NCBI GenBank assembly: GCA_942493335.1
Contig: OW818693.1
Coordinates: 558,001 to 622,000, forward strand
Direction of reading: 5' to 3'
DNA: 64,000 nt
DNA from: JAEWSN01 sp942493335
GTDB taxonomy: Bacteria; Bacillota; Clostridia; DSM-8532
Under the pieces are notes generated by a model, which saw nothing but the letters and a program-made list of their open reading frames with translations, ran no database searches and was not told the DNA's origin. Made by a program: the position numbers and the translations under genes. Position 1 is the stretch's first letter, and each line of letters begins with the position of its first letter. Positions 1 to 8,894 of this stretch are shown piece by piece.

Positions 1-328
1 CCTTCTGCATATCCTCGTGGATTTCATCCAGTACATCCTTCAATCTTTTCTTTTCGACCTGTTCGCGAAGGATACCGATGGATTCAAGAATGGTGATACC
101 CGAATTGATGAGGACGGAAAACTGCCGGCTGAAAACTGCCAGATCCTTGACGCTGACTTTCCCGAAGAGATTGGATACCGAAACTTCTTTGCCCTGTCGG
201 CTGGACGCAACAAGGAAATACCCTTTTTCACGAAGCATGAACTCCAGCGAATCTTGGGACACAGCCTCGAATACGCCTGCCAGTTCCTCACCCTTCAAAT
301 TTTTTGCCTTGTACTGGAATGTCGGCAT
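1..328 (-). CDS. pilC: Type IV pilus inner-membrane platform protein PilC, N-terminal part
   Basis: Partial gene leaving the window at base 1; about 109 codons are present. Reading the minus strand from ATG at 328 gives a protein beginning MPTFQYKAKNLKGEELAG and continuing with a KVSVKDLAVFSRQF-type stretch, which is the start of the GspF/PilC cytoplasmic domain. PilC is the membrane platform on which the PilB and PilT motors act. A strong ribosome site (AGGTGG) lies at the end of pilT, whose stop is only 4 bases upstream, so the two are translationally linked. The membrane helices and the second repeat of the family lie outside the window. The frame is not an isolated long ORF here because the gene is cut, but codon content and family match are clear. 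Confidence 0.93.
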   Translation of the reverse strand, partial: MPTFQYKAKNLKGEELAGVFEAVSQDSLEFMLREKGYFLVASSRQGKEVSVSNLFGKVSVKDLAVFSRQFSVLINSGITILESIGILREQVEKKRLKDVLDEIHEDMQK

Positions 329-332
329 CGCT

Positions 333-1415
333 TCACCACCTCTTGTTTGTCAATTGGAAGAATACCTGTTGGTCTTGGGCACGGAACAAGGCATCTTCCT
401 GTGAGATGATGCCACTCGTATACAATTGGGCCAGATTGGCATCCAATGTCTGCATGCCAAGATTCGCACTTGTTTGCAGAACACTGGTGATCTGGAACGG
501 TTTTCCTTCCCGGATCAGATTGCGGATGGCAGAGTTCACGACCATGACCTCGCACGCCGGAACAATGCCATGTCCGTCTCTGCGCGGGATCAGCTGTTGG
601 GAAATCACACCTTCCAGAACCGTGGCCAATTGACTTTTCACTTGATTCTGCTGCTCCGGAGGGAATGAATCGATGATGCGATCCACTGTTTTTGCCGCAC
701 CTACCGTATGCAATGTGGAAAAAACCAAGTGGCCGGTTTCTGCAGCGGTTAATGCGATGGAAATGGTTTCCGGATCCCGCATCTCCCCGACAAGGATTAC
801 ATCGGGATCTTCCCGCAAAGTAGCTCGCAGAGCCGAAGCAAAGGATTTCGTATCCGCACCTACCTCCCGTTGATCGATCAGGCTGCTGCGATGGCGGTGC
901 AAATATTCAATAGGATCTTCTATAGTGATGATATGGCAATGTCTTTCCGCATTGACCATATCGATCAAGCTTGCCAGGGTGGTGGATTTTCCGCTTCCTG
1001 TTGGCCCGGTAGCAAGTATAAGGCCCTTCGTCTTTTTTGCAAACGTTTTGATGATGGCCGGTAATCCCAAAGACTCATAGCTCGGAATATTGAAGGGAAG
1101 ACTGCGAATTGCTATGGAGTAAGTCCCACGCTGACGGTAAACATTGACGCGGAAGCGGCCGAGTCCCGACCGGGAGAATGAAAAATCAACATCGCCGGTA
1201 GCTTCCAAAGTTTGGAATTTTTTTTCGTCCAGAATTTCCCGCACCAAAAGCGTCGCGACTTCAGGTGTGACAACGTCCGCCTCCTCAATATGGCGCAATG
1301 TGGAATTAACCCGCAAGCTTGGTTTGCTGCCCACGTTGATATGCAGATCAGTTGCCTTCAGGCTGCATGTATATTCAAGCAACGTATCGATTTTACGTAC
1401 ACTAATCTCTTGCAT
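333..1415 (-). CDS. pilT: Type IV pilus retraction ATPase PilT
   Basis: 360 residues, normal length for PilT. It hydrolyses ATP as a hexamer at the cytoplasmic base of the pilus and drives retraction (twitching, DNA uptake). Visible motifs: Walker A GPTGSGKS at residues 137-144, Asp box ITIEDPIE near 163-170, Walker B DPDVILVGEMRD near 203-214 and His box TGHLVFSTLHT near 227-237. The C-terminal AIRNLIREGK motif typical of PilT is present. The start overlaps the end of pilB by 14 bases and the stop is 4 bases before pilC, so pilB-pilT-pilC form one transcription unit. The AIRNLIREGK motif separates PilT from PilB-type extension ATPases; it could alternatively be a PilU-like paralogue, but only one copy is seen. 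Confidence 0.96.
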   Translation of the reverse strand: MQEISVRKIDTLLEYTCSLKATDLHINVGSKPSLRVNSTLRHIEEADVVTPEVATLLVREILDEKKFQTLEATGDVDFSFSRSGLGRFRVNVYRQRGTYSIAIRSLPFNIPSYESLGLPAIIKTFAKKTKGLILATGPTGSGKSTTLASLIDMVNAERHCHIITIEDPIEYLHRHRSSLIDQREVGADTKSFASALRATLREDPDVILVGEMRDPETISIALTAAETGHLVFSTLHTVGAAKTVDRIIDSFPPEQQNQVKSQLATVLEGVISQQLIPRRDGHGIVPACEVMVVNSAIRNLIREGKPFQITSVLQTSANLGMQTLDANLAQLYTSGIISQEDALFRAQDQQVFFQLTNKRW

Positions 1416-3087
1416 ATACTGTTTTCACCATTTCCTGGATTGTGGTGACTCCTCTCAGGACCGTATCCTTGCAACTGTCATATAGACCCATCATACCATT
1501 TTTTTGTGCCTGCACACGAATCTGTTCCGCATTGGCACCGGTCTCTATCAACACTCTTTGGTGCGTGTCGATCATCAATACCTCATGGATGGCTATCCGT
1601 CCCTTATATCCCGTTCCGTTGCATACCGGACACCCAACGGCATTATAGAGGCGTGTAGGTTCCGTGATGCGAAGAATGCGCTGCTCGCCTTCGTCCGCAT
1701 CGTACCCTTCCTTGCAGGAATTGCACAAACGCCGTACGAGGCGCTGCGCGATGACGGCGACAATGGCGTCCGCCACAAGATACGGCGGTACACCCATGTC
1801 GATCAGTCGGGTGATGGCACCCGGCGCATCGTTCGTATGCAATGTCGAAAAGACCAAATGCCCTGTGATTGCTGCGCGAACAGCAATCTGAGCCGTTTCC
1901 TCGTCACGGATTTCACCAACCATGATGATATCCGGATCCTGGCGCAGAATGCTGCGTAAGCCTGTCGCAAAAGTCAATCCCGCCTTATTGTTGACCTGGA
2001 CCTGATTGATGCCGTCCAGCATGTATTCGACCGGGTCTTCAACTGTGACGATGTTTTTATCCACTGTATTCACTTCACCTAAAAAGGAATACAAAGTTGT
2101 GGTTTTGCCACTTCCAGTGGGACCTGTCAATAATACGATGCCGTAGGGCATTTTTACGATTCTATCGATGCTGGTATTTTCCAGCTCGCTGAATGCAAGG
2201 CTTTCCCGCTTCATGATCGAGCCGCCACGATCAAGGATTCGGATAACGATTTTTTCTCCGAAAACAGTCGGCAGCGAAGAAACACGGAAGTCATAGCTTC
2301 GACCCGCCACATCCATCTCAATACGACCATCCTGAGGAACTCGCCTTTCGGCAATGTTCATTCCGGCCATGATCTTGATACGGGTTGAAACAGCTGAATA
2401 CAGGTTAGGAGGAATCTTGTTCCCTTCCGCCAAAACGCCATCTACGCGATAGCGGACAAGGATCTGCCTTTCAAAGGGTTCTATATGGATATCACTTGCC
2501 CGAATCGTCACAGCTTGATAGATAATGGAGTTCGAAAGGCGTACGGCAGGGGCATTCTGCACATCATCCGTCACGATTTCCGCTTCTATGCGTCCATCCG
2601 ACAGCGTGGTTCCATATTCCCTCTTTAAGTCCTCAATGGCTTTATCCGTGGTCTGCCTGCTGAAGTAGATTTCAATCGCACGGTCTATGGCACTTGCGTG
2701 GGTAATGCACTTGTCGACCTTTTTCTGTGTAAGGAAGCGAATGTCATCAAGTGCATAGATATTCAAGGGGTCGCTCATGGCAACCATTAAAACGCCATTA
2801 TGCTCGGATACAGGAATCAGGTTGTATTTCTTGGCTACTTCCCTGGGAATGGAACGGGCTACCTCTGGATCAATAAATATTTCATCAAGATTTATTTTCG
2901 CTATTCCCAATTGAGCAGAGACAATATTGATGATATCTTTTTCAGTCACGAAGCCCAAATCCACCAAAACTTCGCCAAGCCGTTTGCGCGACTGCGACTG
3001 AACCTTCAGGGCATGCTCCAGCTGCGAATGCGTAATCCGCCCCGCGTCAACCAGAATATCCCCCAAGCGTTTTCTCTGTTCAGCCAT
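1402..3087 (-). CDS. pilB: Type IV pilus assembly ATPase PilB (GspE family)
   Basis: 561 residues from ATG 3087. The product powers pilus extension. Domains: N-terminal MshEN domain (RLGDILVDAG, then KRLGEVLVDLGFV) to about residue 140, then the T2SSE ATPase core with Walker A GPTGSGKTTT, Walker B DPDIIMVGEIRD, His box TGHLVFSTLHT, and a tetracysteine zinc motif (CNSC...CPVC) near residue 460. An upstream in-frame ATG at 3150 is rejected because it coincides with a good -10 box (3150-3155) and would not lie on the transcript; 3087 begins directly at the conserved MshEN domain, although its ribosome site is weak. First gene of pilB-pilT-pilC. Confidence 0.95.
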   Translation of the reverse strand: MAEQRKRLGDILVDAGRITHSQLEHALKVQSQSRKRLGEVLVDLGFVTEKDIINIVSAQLGIAKINLDEIFIDPEVARSIPREVAKKYNLIPVSEHNGVLMVAMSDPLNIYALDDIRFLTQKKVDKCITHASAIDRAIEIYFSRQTTDKAIEDLKREYGTTLSDGRIEAEIVTDDVQNAPAVRLSNSIIYQAVTIRASDIHIEPFERQILVRYRVDGVLAEGNKIPPNLYSAVSTRIKIMAGMNIAERRVPQDGRIEMDVAGRSYDFRVSSLPTVFGEKIVIRILDRGGSIMKRESLAFSELENTSIDRIVKMPYGIVLLTGPTGSGKTTTLYSFLGEVNTVDKNIVTVEDPVEYMLDGINQVQVNNKAGLTFATGLRSILRQDPDIIMVGEIRDEETAQIAVRAAITGHLVFSTLHTNDAPGAITRLIDMGVPPYLVADAIVAVIAQRLVRRLCNSCKEGYDADEGEQRILRITEPTRLYNAVGCPVCNGTGYKGRIAIHEVLMIDTHQRVLIETGANAEQIRVQAQKNGMMGLYDSCKDTVLRGVTTIQEMVKTVYARD

Positions 3088-3149
3088 GATGTACCCGACT
3101 TTCTGATTTATCATGCGTATAATGAAATTGACGAATGGACTTGATTCCA

Positions 3150-3178
3150 ATTATATACTGTATTCTGCAAGCTGGAAA
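3150..3178 (-). promoter_or_regulatory. Probable sigma-A promoter of pilB-pilT-pilC
   Basis: On the minus strand a -35-like TTTCCA (3173-3178) and a perfect TATAAT (3150-3155) are separated by 17 bases. Transcription would begin near 3143, leaving a leader of about 55 bases before the pilB ATG at 3087. The surrounding 3088-3358 stretch is AT-rich and holds no gene; no strong hairpin was seen in it. Confidence 0.6.
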
Positions 3179-3358
3179 GTAGGGAATTAGAGAAGATAAC
3201 AAAATATGATTAACATAAGATTCTTTTTTATTGAAATTTGTCATGTTTTTCACAATTTCAAACACTAAAATGAATAAACAAAAAACTAAACATGCATACC
3301 CATAATTTGTTACTAAAATTACGGGCGGGTCCAGATTCCACTAGATCGTCTCACTTCC

Positions 3359-5092
3359 TCATTCCTCCAGAATGAAAGCCTCCGTCCCCTTTCGGATGCT
3401 GCCGATCCGCTCGATGACCTGCTCCCCGCACTCGCCCAGTTCCCCGGTCGTCTGAACGGTATCGGATGCCATGCCTGCAATGTTCCCTGCATCCTCCGCA
3501 TGTTCGTCGACCCCGGTACGGATGTCATCCATGGCGGAAACCACGGTGCGCGACTGGGCGGACAACGTCCCGGCAATCCCGCCGACCGCGCGCAGCATGC
3601 TTTTCACGGTATCGGCATCACGGGCATATTGCTCTCCCGTATGAACCAGATTGTCGTAATCACCCACTACCTTTGTCTCCACAAAGGCAGCAATTTCCGA
3701 GGAGGTTGCGCTGAGGTCTTCAACCGCCTGTACCACATGACGGGTAATGGCCTGGATTTCCGTCGCGGTTTTCTTTGAAACCTCTGCCAGCTTGCGGATT
3801 TCATCGGCGACAACGGCAAAACCTGTACCCGCCGCCCCCGCCCTGGCGGATTCGATAGCCGCGTTCAAGGCGAGAAGCCCGGTCTGGGAGGTAATCTGGA
3901 GGATCGTCTGGCTCAGAACTTCAACCTGTGCCACATCGGCAGCGGCAGTCATGGCAGCCTTCAGCTTCTCCAGTGTCGTCCTGCGCAGCACATCCGCCTC
4001 ATCCTGCGCCTGTTTGGCGTTGACCGCAAGTTTTGCGGCCCTCTCTGCGATGTCGGAAACGGTGGCGTTGCCGGTCTGTGTCATTCCATTCAGTGCATCG
4101 ATCGACTCCCCGATGGCATGCATTGCCTTGTCCACCTCATGGGTAGCCGCTGCGGTTTCCTCCGAGGAGGCGGAAAGGTTTTCCGTTCGCGCCATGATGT
4201 CGGACATGTGCTGCTGGATTCGCGTAATATTCCCGCCCAATCCTTCATATGCCTTTTCCGCACCTCCCTGTTCCTCACGGACACGGATGGCGATGCTTCC
4301 AATGGAGAGACGGACCTGTTCCAGTTGATCCTGGATCTCCATGAATTCCCGACTCCCACCGAGTCCCTTGATTTCACCGGAGCCCTTTGCACTGTGGAAA
4401 TTCGTGATTGCATTGGAACTCATGAAGGAGGAGTCTGCATTCCGCAGATCCCCGGAAGCAATCCTCTTCAACGAAAGCAGGATGCGCCGGACCGGAATCG
4501 TCACCATTCTGCGAAGCAGCAGCAGGAAGGAAATGAGGGCCGTCAGCATCAGACCGGCGGACCAGAGAATCGACTGCAGCAGGAACTGCTTCTGGGCGGC
4601 CCAGTAACGATCCAGCCGGACACCGACATCCACCGCACGGACCGAATCCCCTTCGAGGGGAAGGTTTACCGCAAGAAGTACATCCAGAATCTGTGTTCCG
4701 GACTCATCCACATAGATGCTTGGACTGGAAATGCCGTCATCGACAGCCAGGAGGGTGTTTTCATCGTCGTAGACTTCTCCGATGTCATCATGCTTGCTGT
4801 CGGCAATGTCTTTGTAATCGCCGTTGATAAGGGCGACATAGGCGATATTCTCATATGCGCCGTATTGGTCGACGATCTCCTGAAGCCCGCCCAGCGCCTT
4901 GGCCGTTGCAAGCCGGTTCTCAAGGGAAATCCGTACGCCGTTGGCAATGGTCATGCCATCTTCCGCCATCTGGTCGTACAAATTCCTGTTGGAGGTGTTG
5001 ACGGACAACGCGGTCAGGATGGAAATGGTTCCGAACAGGACAATGAGCGTCATCAGAATCATACGGGTCCTGAGCGTTGTCTTTTTCTTCAT
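3359..5092 (-). CDS. Methyl-accepting chemotaxis protein
   Basis: 577 residues. A short basic N-terminus is followed by one membrane helix (about residues 11-30), an extracytoplasmic sensor region of about 140 residues, a second helix (about 172-195), a HAMP-like linker, and the long coiled-coil signalling domain with the conserved tip (LLALNAAIESARAG, then GFAVVADEIRKLAE). The sensor region was not recognised as a named ligand-binding domain. A good AGGAG site precedes the start. It lies between pilD (22 bases upstream) and the pilB operon, all on the same strand, so it may feed a chemosensory input into pilus-driven motility; this is inference from position only. No CheW or CheA gene is in the window. 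Confidence 0.93.
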   Translation of the reverse strand: MKKKTTLRTRMILMTLIVLFGTISILTALSVNTSNRNLYDQMAEDGMTIANGVRISLENRLATAKALGGLQEIVDQYGAYENIAYVALINGDYKDIADSKHDDIGEVYDDENTLLAVDDGISSPSIYVDESGTQILDVLLAVNLPLEGDSVRAVDVGVRLDRYWAAQKQFLLQSILWSAGLMLTALISFLLLLRRMVTIPVRRILLSLKRIASGDLRNADSSFMSSNAITNFHSAKGSGEIKGLGGSREFMEIQDQLEQVRLSIGSIAIRVREEQGGAEKAYEGLGGNITRIQQHMSDIMARTENLSASSEETAAATHEVDKAMHAIGESIDALNGMTQTGNATVSDIAERAAKLAVNAKQAQDEADVLRRTTLEKLKAAMTAAADVAQVEVLSQTILQITSQTGLLALNAAIESARAGAAGTGFAVVADEIRKLAEVSKKTATEIQAITRHVVQAVEDLSATSSEIAAFVETKVVGDYDNLVHTGEQYARDADTVKSMLRAVGGIAGTLSAQSRTVVSAMDDIRTGVDEHAEDAGNIAGMASDTVQTTGELGECGEQVIERIGSIRKGTEAFILEE

Positions 5093-5114
5093 CCGATACT
5101 CCTATATAGCGGGC

Positions 5115-5942
5115 TCAGTAGGAAAAACTTCCGAAATACCAACGTAATAAGTCATACCCATACAGAGACATGAAAAACGTCGAGATGATAATGAACGGAC
5201 CAAAAGGGATGGCCGCCTTGCGATCCTTCAGCTTGAACACAATCAGGATGATGCCTGCGATTCCGCCGAGCATGATGGCCCCGAACAGGGACAGCAGCGC
5301 AAGTTTCCAGCCCAGAATCAACCCGATCGGGAGGAAAACCTTCACATCCCCCATCCCCATGGCACCGTCGTTCCCGTAGATCAGCAGCCCGATCAGGGCG
5401 ACGACAAACAGGATCAAGGAAGAAGAAACCATTCCGATGAGCGGTTCGAACCACTTCACGGTTCCCGCGTCTCCCTGGATCGTATAGGCGGGCCAACCGT
5501 AACCCGGGGCCAGCATCCCGTATGCGTAGAGGAGAACACCGGCGACAAGCCCCACCAGCACCAGGCGGTCGGGTATGATCATATGGTCCAGATCAATGAA
5601 GAAGACAATGATGAGGATGGACATGAGCAGCAGAATCGCCACTGTGTTGATGGTCAGACCGAAACGGGTGTAAATCCAGAGAAACACACCACTGGTCAGC
5701 AATTCGACCAGGGCATATCGCGGAGACACGGGTTCCTTGCAGTATCGACATTTTCCGCCGAGAAAGAACCAGCTGACCACCGGAACAAGATCCAAGGGCG
5801 CCAGCTGATGGCCGCATTTCGTACAGGCGGACGGAGGCGCGACAATCGATTTCCCTGCCGGAATGCGATAGATGCAGACATTGAAGAAAGATCCAAGAAC
5901 AAGACCCAGCAGCGTGACCATGATCGACCAGAACAAATCCAT
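5115..5942 (-). CDS. pilD: Prepilin peptidase / N-methyltransferase PilD (ComC, GspO)
   Basis: 275 residues from ATG 5942, chosen because GGAAGG sits 9 bases upstream; further in-frame ATGs up to 6044 lack such a site. The enzyme is a membrane aspartic protease that cleaves and N-methylates type IV prepilins and competence pseudopilins. Seen: N-terminal helix, a cytoplasmic zinc loop with C40-x2-C43 and C65-x2-C68, the first catalytic aspartate in FFIDLDHMIIPD (D117), the GxGD motif GMGD (D199), and about seven membrane helices. It precedes the chemoreceptor by 22 bases and shares the region with pilB, pilT and pilC. The prepilin genes are not in the window. Confidence 0.95.
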   Translation of the reverse strand: MDLFWSIMVTLLGLVLGSFFNVCIYRIPAGKSIVAPPSACTKCGHQLAPLDLVPVVSWFFLGGKCRYCKEPVSPRYALVELLTSGVFLWIYTRFGLTINTVAILLLMSILIIVFFIDLDHMIIPDRLVLVGLVAGVLLYAYGMLAPGYGWPAYTIQGDAGTVKWFEPLIGMVSSSLILFVVALIGLLIYGNDGAMGMGDVKVFLPIGLILGWKLALLSLFGAIMLGGIAGIILIVFKLKDRKAAIPFGPFIIISTFFMSLYGYDLLRWYFGSFSY

Positions 5943-6165
5943 AGGAACCATCCTTCCATGTCTTACCATTTTGGTGCATGCGATTTGATGGGATACATAG
6001 CGGTCATATGCCTTGTTTGATGGATCGGCTCTATTCCATATCACCCAATCCTAGCGGTAGATGAAACGAAAAACAACCGGTTCTTTTTGAACCGATCGTC
6101 GATCTCCGTCTCCGGCTCGGGAGATGTGTGCAACAACAACCGTCGGACATGGATATGCGGAGATT
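5943..6165. other. Intergenic stretch without a gene
   Basis: Between pilD and the terminator of the DUF2225 gene. No coding frame with a ribosome site was found. It holds a small hairpin (CGGTTC and GAACCG arms near 6080-6095) and presumably the pilD promoter; the best candidate, TTGTTT with TAGGAT 17 bases later on the minus strand, is weak. Confidence 0.5.
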
Positions 6166-6211
6166 CGAAAAACTGCTCATTGTACAATTAGTAATTCTAC
6201 AATGAGCAGTT
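6166..6211 (-). terminator. Rho-independent terminator after the DUF2225 gene
   Basis: A perfect 14-bp stem (arms 6171-6184 and 6198-6211, AACTGCTCATTGTA type) with a 13-base loop is followed on the minus strand by a run of five T. It lies 40 bases past the stop of the DUF2225 gene. Confidence 0.8.
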
Positions 6212-6251
6212 TCATTATGCAACTTTATCACGCTGACTTATGATCGATGTG

Positions 6252-6995
6252 TTATTTGCCCGATGCGCCGTTTTCCGCCTCATCCTCCAGGCCAACGCCG
6301 GCCGCCTTCATTTCTTCCTTCGTGGAGATGGTCTGGTCCCGGGCCATATCAAGCAGGTTCCCGGGGATACGGGACTTGTTGGCGGGGTTCATTCCGGCGG
6401 ATATCAGTTTGGAAAACCAGTTGAGACTGTCCTTGTATTTTCCGATGCGCCTGCCCAACTCCCCCACCATGTACATCACCGTGAATTCGTCCAGCTTCCC
6501 AACCGGCAGATGTTCCTTCATGTAGGCGTCCTGATAGAACTGGAAAGCACGTTCCAGGTATTTCATCTCGATCACGGGATCGCCTTTGATGCGGTGCATC
6601 CAGGCAAGACGCATACAGTCTTTCGCAAACTCGGAAGCCGGAGCCTGGCGGGCGGTGCTGTTCAAGAGTACGATCTTGTATGCCTCTATGGCCTGATCCA
6701 CCGTCCGCGGACCTTCAAAGTTCCTGCGCGCCCATTTCGGCGTGACCTTCGTCCGAATCGCCTGATAATCGTTCCGGTTCAACAGTCCGAATTCCGCTCC
6801 GATATATGCAAACCCGCAATACGGGCAGACGATGGCATCATAGAATAAAGGGTTCTCCCCTTCGTACTTGGGAAACATGTCCGTATCCTGGCCGACGAAT
6901 CGGACAGTTTTCGACCGGACCTTGGCGAATTCGAAATTCTTCTCACAGGCAGGACAATCCATTTTGCTGTTGTAAACCGGTACCAAATTGGACAT
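6252..6995 (-). CDS. DUF2225 family protein with N-terminal zinc-binding cysteines
   Basis: 247 residues. The N-terminus carries two CxxC pairs (CPAC near residue 14 and CPYC near residue 57), a probable zinc site, followed by a helical region resembling TPR repeats (KYLERAFQFYQDAY and similar) to the end. This matches the DUF2225 family, common in Bacillota and of unknown function. No signal peptide or membrane helix. It is a single gene with its own terminator. Start ATG follows a GGGAGAA-like ribosome site. Confidence 0.85.
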   Translation of the reverse strand: MSNLVPVYNSKMDCPACEKNFEFAKVRSKTVRFVGQDTDMFPKYEGENPLFYDAIVCPYCGFAYIGAEFGLLNRNDYQAIRTKVTPKWARRNFEGPRTVDQAIEAYKIVLLNSTARQAPASEFAKDCMRLAWMHRIKGDPVIEMKYLERAFQFYQDAYMKEHLPVGKLDEFTVMYMVGELGRRIGKYKDSLNWFSKLISAGMNPANKSRIPGNLLDMARDQTISTKEEMKAAGVGLEDEAENGASGK

Positions 6996-7111
6996 GCCTT
7001 TCTCCCTTCAGCGTTCCGGCTGCATCCGCCACAGCGTTCCGCGTGCGGTAAACCTGCAATCCATGCCGTTTTTCACTTGTATCTCGTCATGCGTTGGTTC
7101 ATGGCGGCATT

Positions 7112-8287
7112 TCAGAGTGTCAGCACTTCCACACCGGCCAAGGCGCGACTGATCAGTTCTTCGGCGGTATTTTCCAGTTCACTTTCAAATTTCAGGGTCT
7201 TTTCAAGGGTTGGCTTCGTTACGGGATGACGCGCCACAAAGACCGTGCAGCAGTCCTCAAACGGCAGGATGGAGGTGTCAAATGTGCCAATCCGCCGAGC
7301 AATGTCAATGACCTCATTCTTGTCCATGCCCACGCACGGCCGGTATACGGGCAGTTCCACGGAACGGTCGGTCACCAGCATGCTTTCCAGCGTCTGGCTG
7401 GCCACCTGTCCGATGGCTTCACCGGTCACGAGCCCAAGCGAGCCGTTTTCCTTCGCAATGCGCTCAGCGATGCGCATCATGTACCGGCGCATGATGATGG
7501 TCAGATAATCCGCCGGACATTTCTCATTGATGGCGAGCTGGATTTCCGTAAAGGGCACCACATGAAGCTTCACGCCCCGGGTCCAGGTTCCCAGGATCTT
7601 CGCCAACTCGATGACCTTGTCCTTCGCCCGTTCGCTGGTATATGGGTAGCTGTAGAAGTGGACCGCCTCGATTTCGACCCCGCGCTTGCCGATCATCCAA
7701 CCGGCCACAGGGCTGTCAATGCCGCCGGAAAGCAGCAGTGTGGCTTTCCCCCCGCTGCCCGTGGGCAACCCCTTGGCACCGGGAATGACTTCCGAATAGA
7801 CGTGGGCCATGTCGCGCAGCTCCACATGAACCGTGAATTGCGGCTTGTTCACATCAACTTTAAGTGTGGGTACCGCTTCCAAAACACGATGGCCGATATC
7901 TGCGGATACCTGCATGGAATTCATGGGGAAGGACTTGTCCGCCCGCTTCGTTTCCACCTTGAAAGTACCGTAGCCATGGCGTTCCACCAGTTCCTTCGCC
8001 ATTTCGACAGCTCGGGCGGCGACCGATTCATATTCGACGGGCATGCGGACGCAGGGACACACGGCGTTGATGCCGAACACCTTCGTCAGGCACTGCAAAG
8101 CTTCCTCAAACGGATAATCCGCCTCTTTGGGCACCACGTAGATGCGGCTCTGGCTCTTCACGATCTTGATGGTGCCAAGGCCCGACAAGGCGTGCCGCAT
8201 GTTGTCCATCAGCTTCTTTTCGAAGACCCAGCGATTGTTGCCCTTCAGGAATATTTCCTCATATCGGATCAGGATGATGTTTTCCAT
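7112..8287 (-). CDS. thiI: tRNA 4-thiouridine synthase ThiI
   Basis: 391 residues from ATG 8287, preceded by AGGTGGGAG at good spacing; the frame is open upstream but lacks a ribosome site and conserved sequence. ThiI adenylates U8 of tRNA and receives sulfur as persulfide; in some bacteria it also serves thiazole synthesis. Domains: N-terminal ferredoxin-like plus THUMP region (to about 165), then the PP-loop pyrophosphatase with SGGIDSP at 177-183. No C-terminal rhodanese domain, as is usual in Bacillota, so sulfur handling depends on a partner desulfurase. The cysteine desulfurase gene at 8895-10037 lies upstream on the same strand, the usual partner arrangement, but a PIN fragment on the opposite strand separates them. 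Confidence 0.95.
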   Translation of the reverse strand: MENIILIRYEEIFLKGNNRWVFEKKLMDNMRHALSGLGTIKIVKSQSRIYVVPKEADYPFEEALQCLTKVFGINAVCPCVRMPVEYESVAARAVEMAKELVERHGYGTFKVETKRADKSFPMNSMQVSADIGHRVLEAVPTLKVDVNKPQFTVHVELRDMAHVYSEVIPGAKGLPTGSGGKATLLLSGGIDSPVAGWMIGKRGVEIEAVHFYSYPYTSERAKDKVIELAKILGTWTRGVKLHVVPFTEIQLAINEKCPADYLTIIMRRYMMRIAERIAKENGSLGLVTGEAIGQVASQTLESMLVTDRSVELPVYRPCVGMDKNEVIDIARRIGTFDTSILPFEDCCTVFVARHPVTKPTLEKTLKFESELENTAEELISRALAGVEVLTL

Positions 8288-8473
8288 ATTGTCACTCCCA
8301 CCTGGGTTCAAAATGAAAGAAAGCCCGTTTCCACGGACCGTGTTCGCGTTACCTACAATAATGTAACACATTCCGGGTGACAGAACAAACCGAAGATTGA
8401 AATTTGACAATGAATTTCCCTTGTACATTCATTTTGTCTAGCGCAGCTGAAAAACGATCATGCTGACTTTCTT

Positions 8474-8502
8474 TTCAGAATTTGCTTATAAAGTGGTATA
8501 AT
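8474..8502 (+). promoter_or_regulatory. Possible promoter in front of the PIN fragment
   Basis: TTCAGA (8474-8479) and a perfect TATAAT (8497-8502) are 17 bases apart on the plus strand, 38 bases before the TTG start of the PIN fragment. Confidence 0.45.
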
Positions 8503-8539
8503 TGTTATAAAGATCAGTATGAAATAAAGAACGAATTCG

Positions 8540-8830
8540 TTGAACGGAATCATTTTGGCTGAACTGGTCCAGGGATTGAAGAACGAATCGGAAAAGAAGA
8601 CACTGGTACAACTGCTCAGCGCCCTGCATGTCCTGGAAATGCCTTTCATCCAGTGGGAACATGCGGGTGAACTTTCCTCCCAACTGAGACAGAGGGGGAT
8701 CACATTGCCTTTGACTGACATCGCCATCGCTTCCAATGCCATCAGAAATGATGCGATGGTCATGACGATGGATACGCATTTTCAGCAGATTCCTGGACTC
8801 GCACTGGAACTGTGGGCACAGGAATCGTAG
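8540..8830 (+). pseudogene. PIN-domain (VapC-like) toxin, N-terminally truncated
   Basis: 96 residues from TTG at 8540; an in-frame TAA lies just upstream at 8525-8527. The protein begins NGIILAELVQGLKNESEK and ends with LTDIAIASNAIRNDAMVMT then DTHF, matching the middle and C-terminal half of PIN-domain ribonucleases, including the acidic TD and D(T)HF active-site positions. The usual first 35-40 residues with the MxxxDTSVWI strand and first catalytic aspartate are absent, and no matching stretch was seen in the other frames upstream. No antitoxin gene is adjacent. It is the only plus-strand gene among minus-strand neighbours and splits the desulfurase-thiI pair. Most likely a remnant of a toxin-antitoxin module; a short expressed protein cannot be excluded because a promoter-like sequence precedes it. 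Confidence 0.7.
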
Positions 8831-8894
8831 CCGCATTGTTCAATGCTTCCAAAAACTGAACATCGTCATTACCTCAGAAAAATAGCAATACCCT

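Noticed and set aside
3088..3150. Longer PilB start at 3150
   Set aside because: That codon overlaps the -10 box TATAAT and cannot lie on the transcript.
6061..6100. Second terminator at 6080-6095
   Set aside because: A 6-bp CGGTTC/GAACCG stem is too short and the T-run is interrupted; left as a note only.
7094..8380. 428-codon plus-strand frame opposite thiI
   Set aside because: Antisense shadow of thiI; the minus-strand product carries the THUMP and PP-loop motifs.
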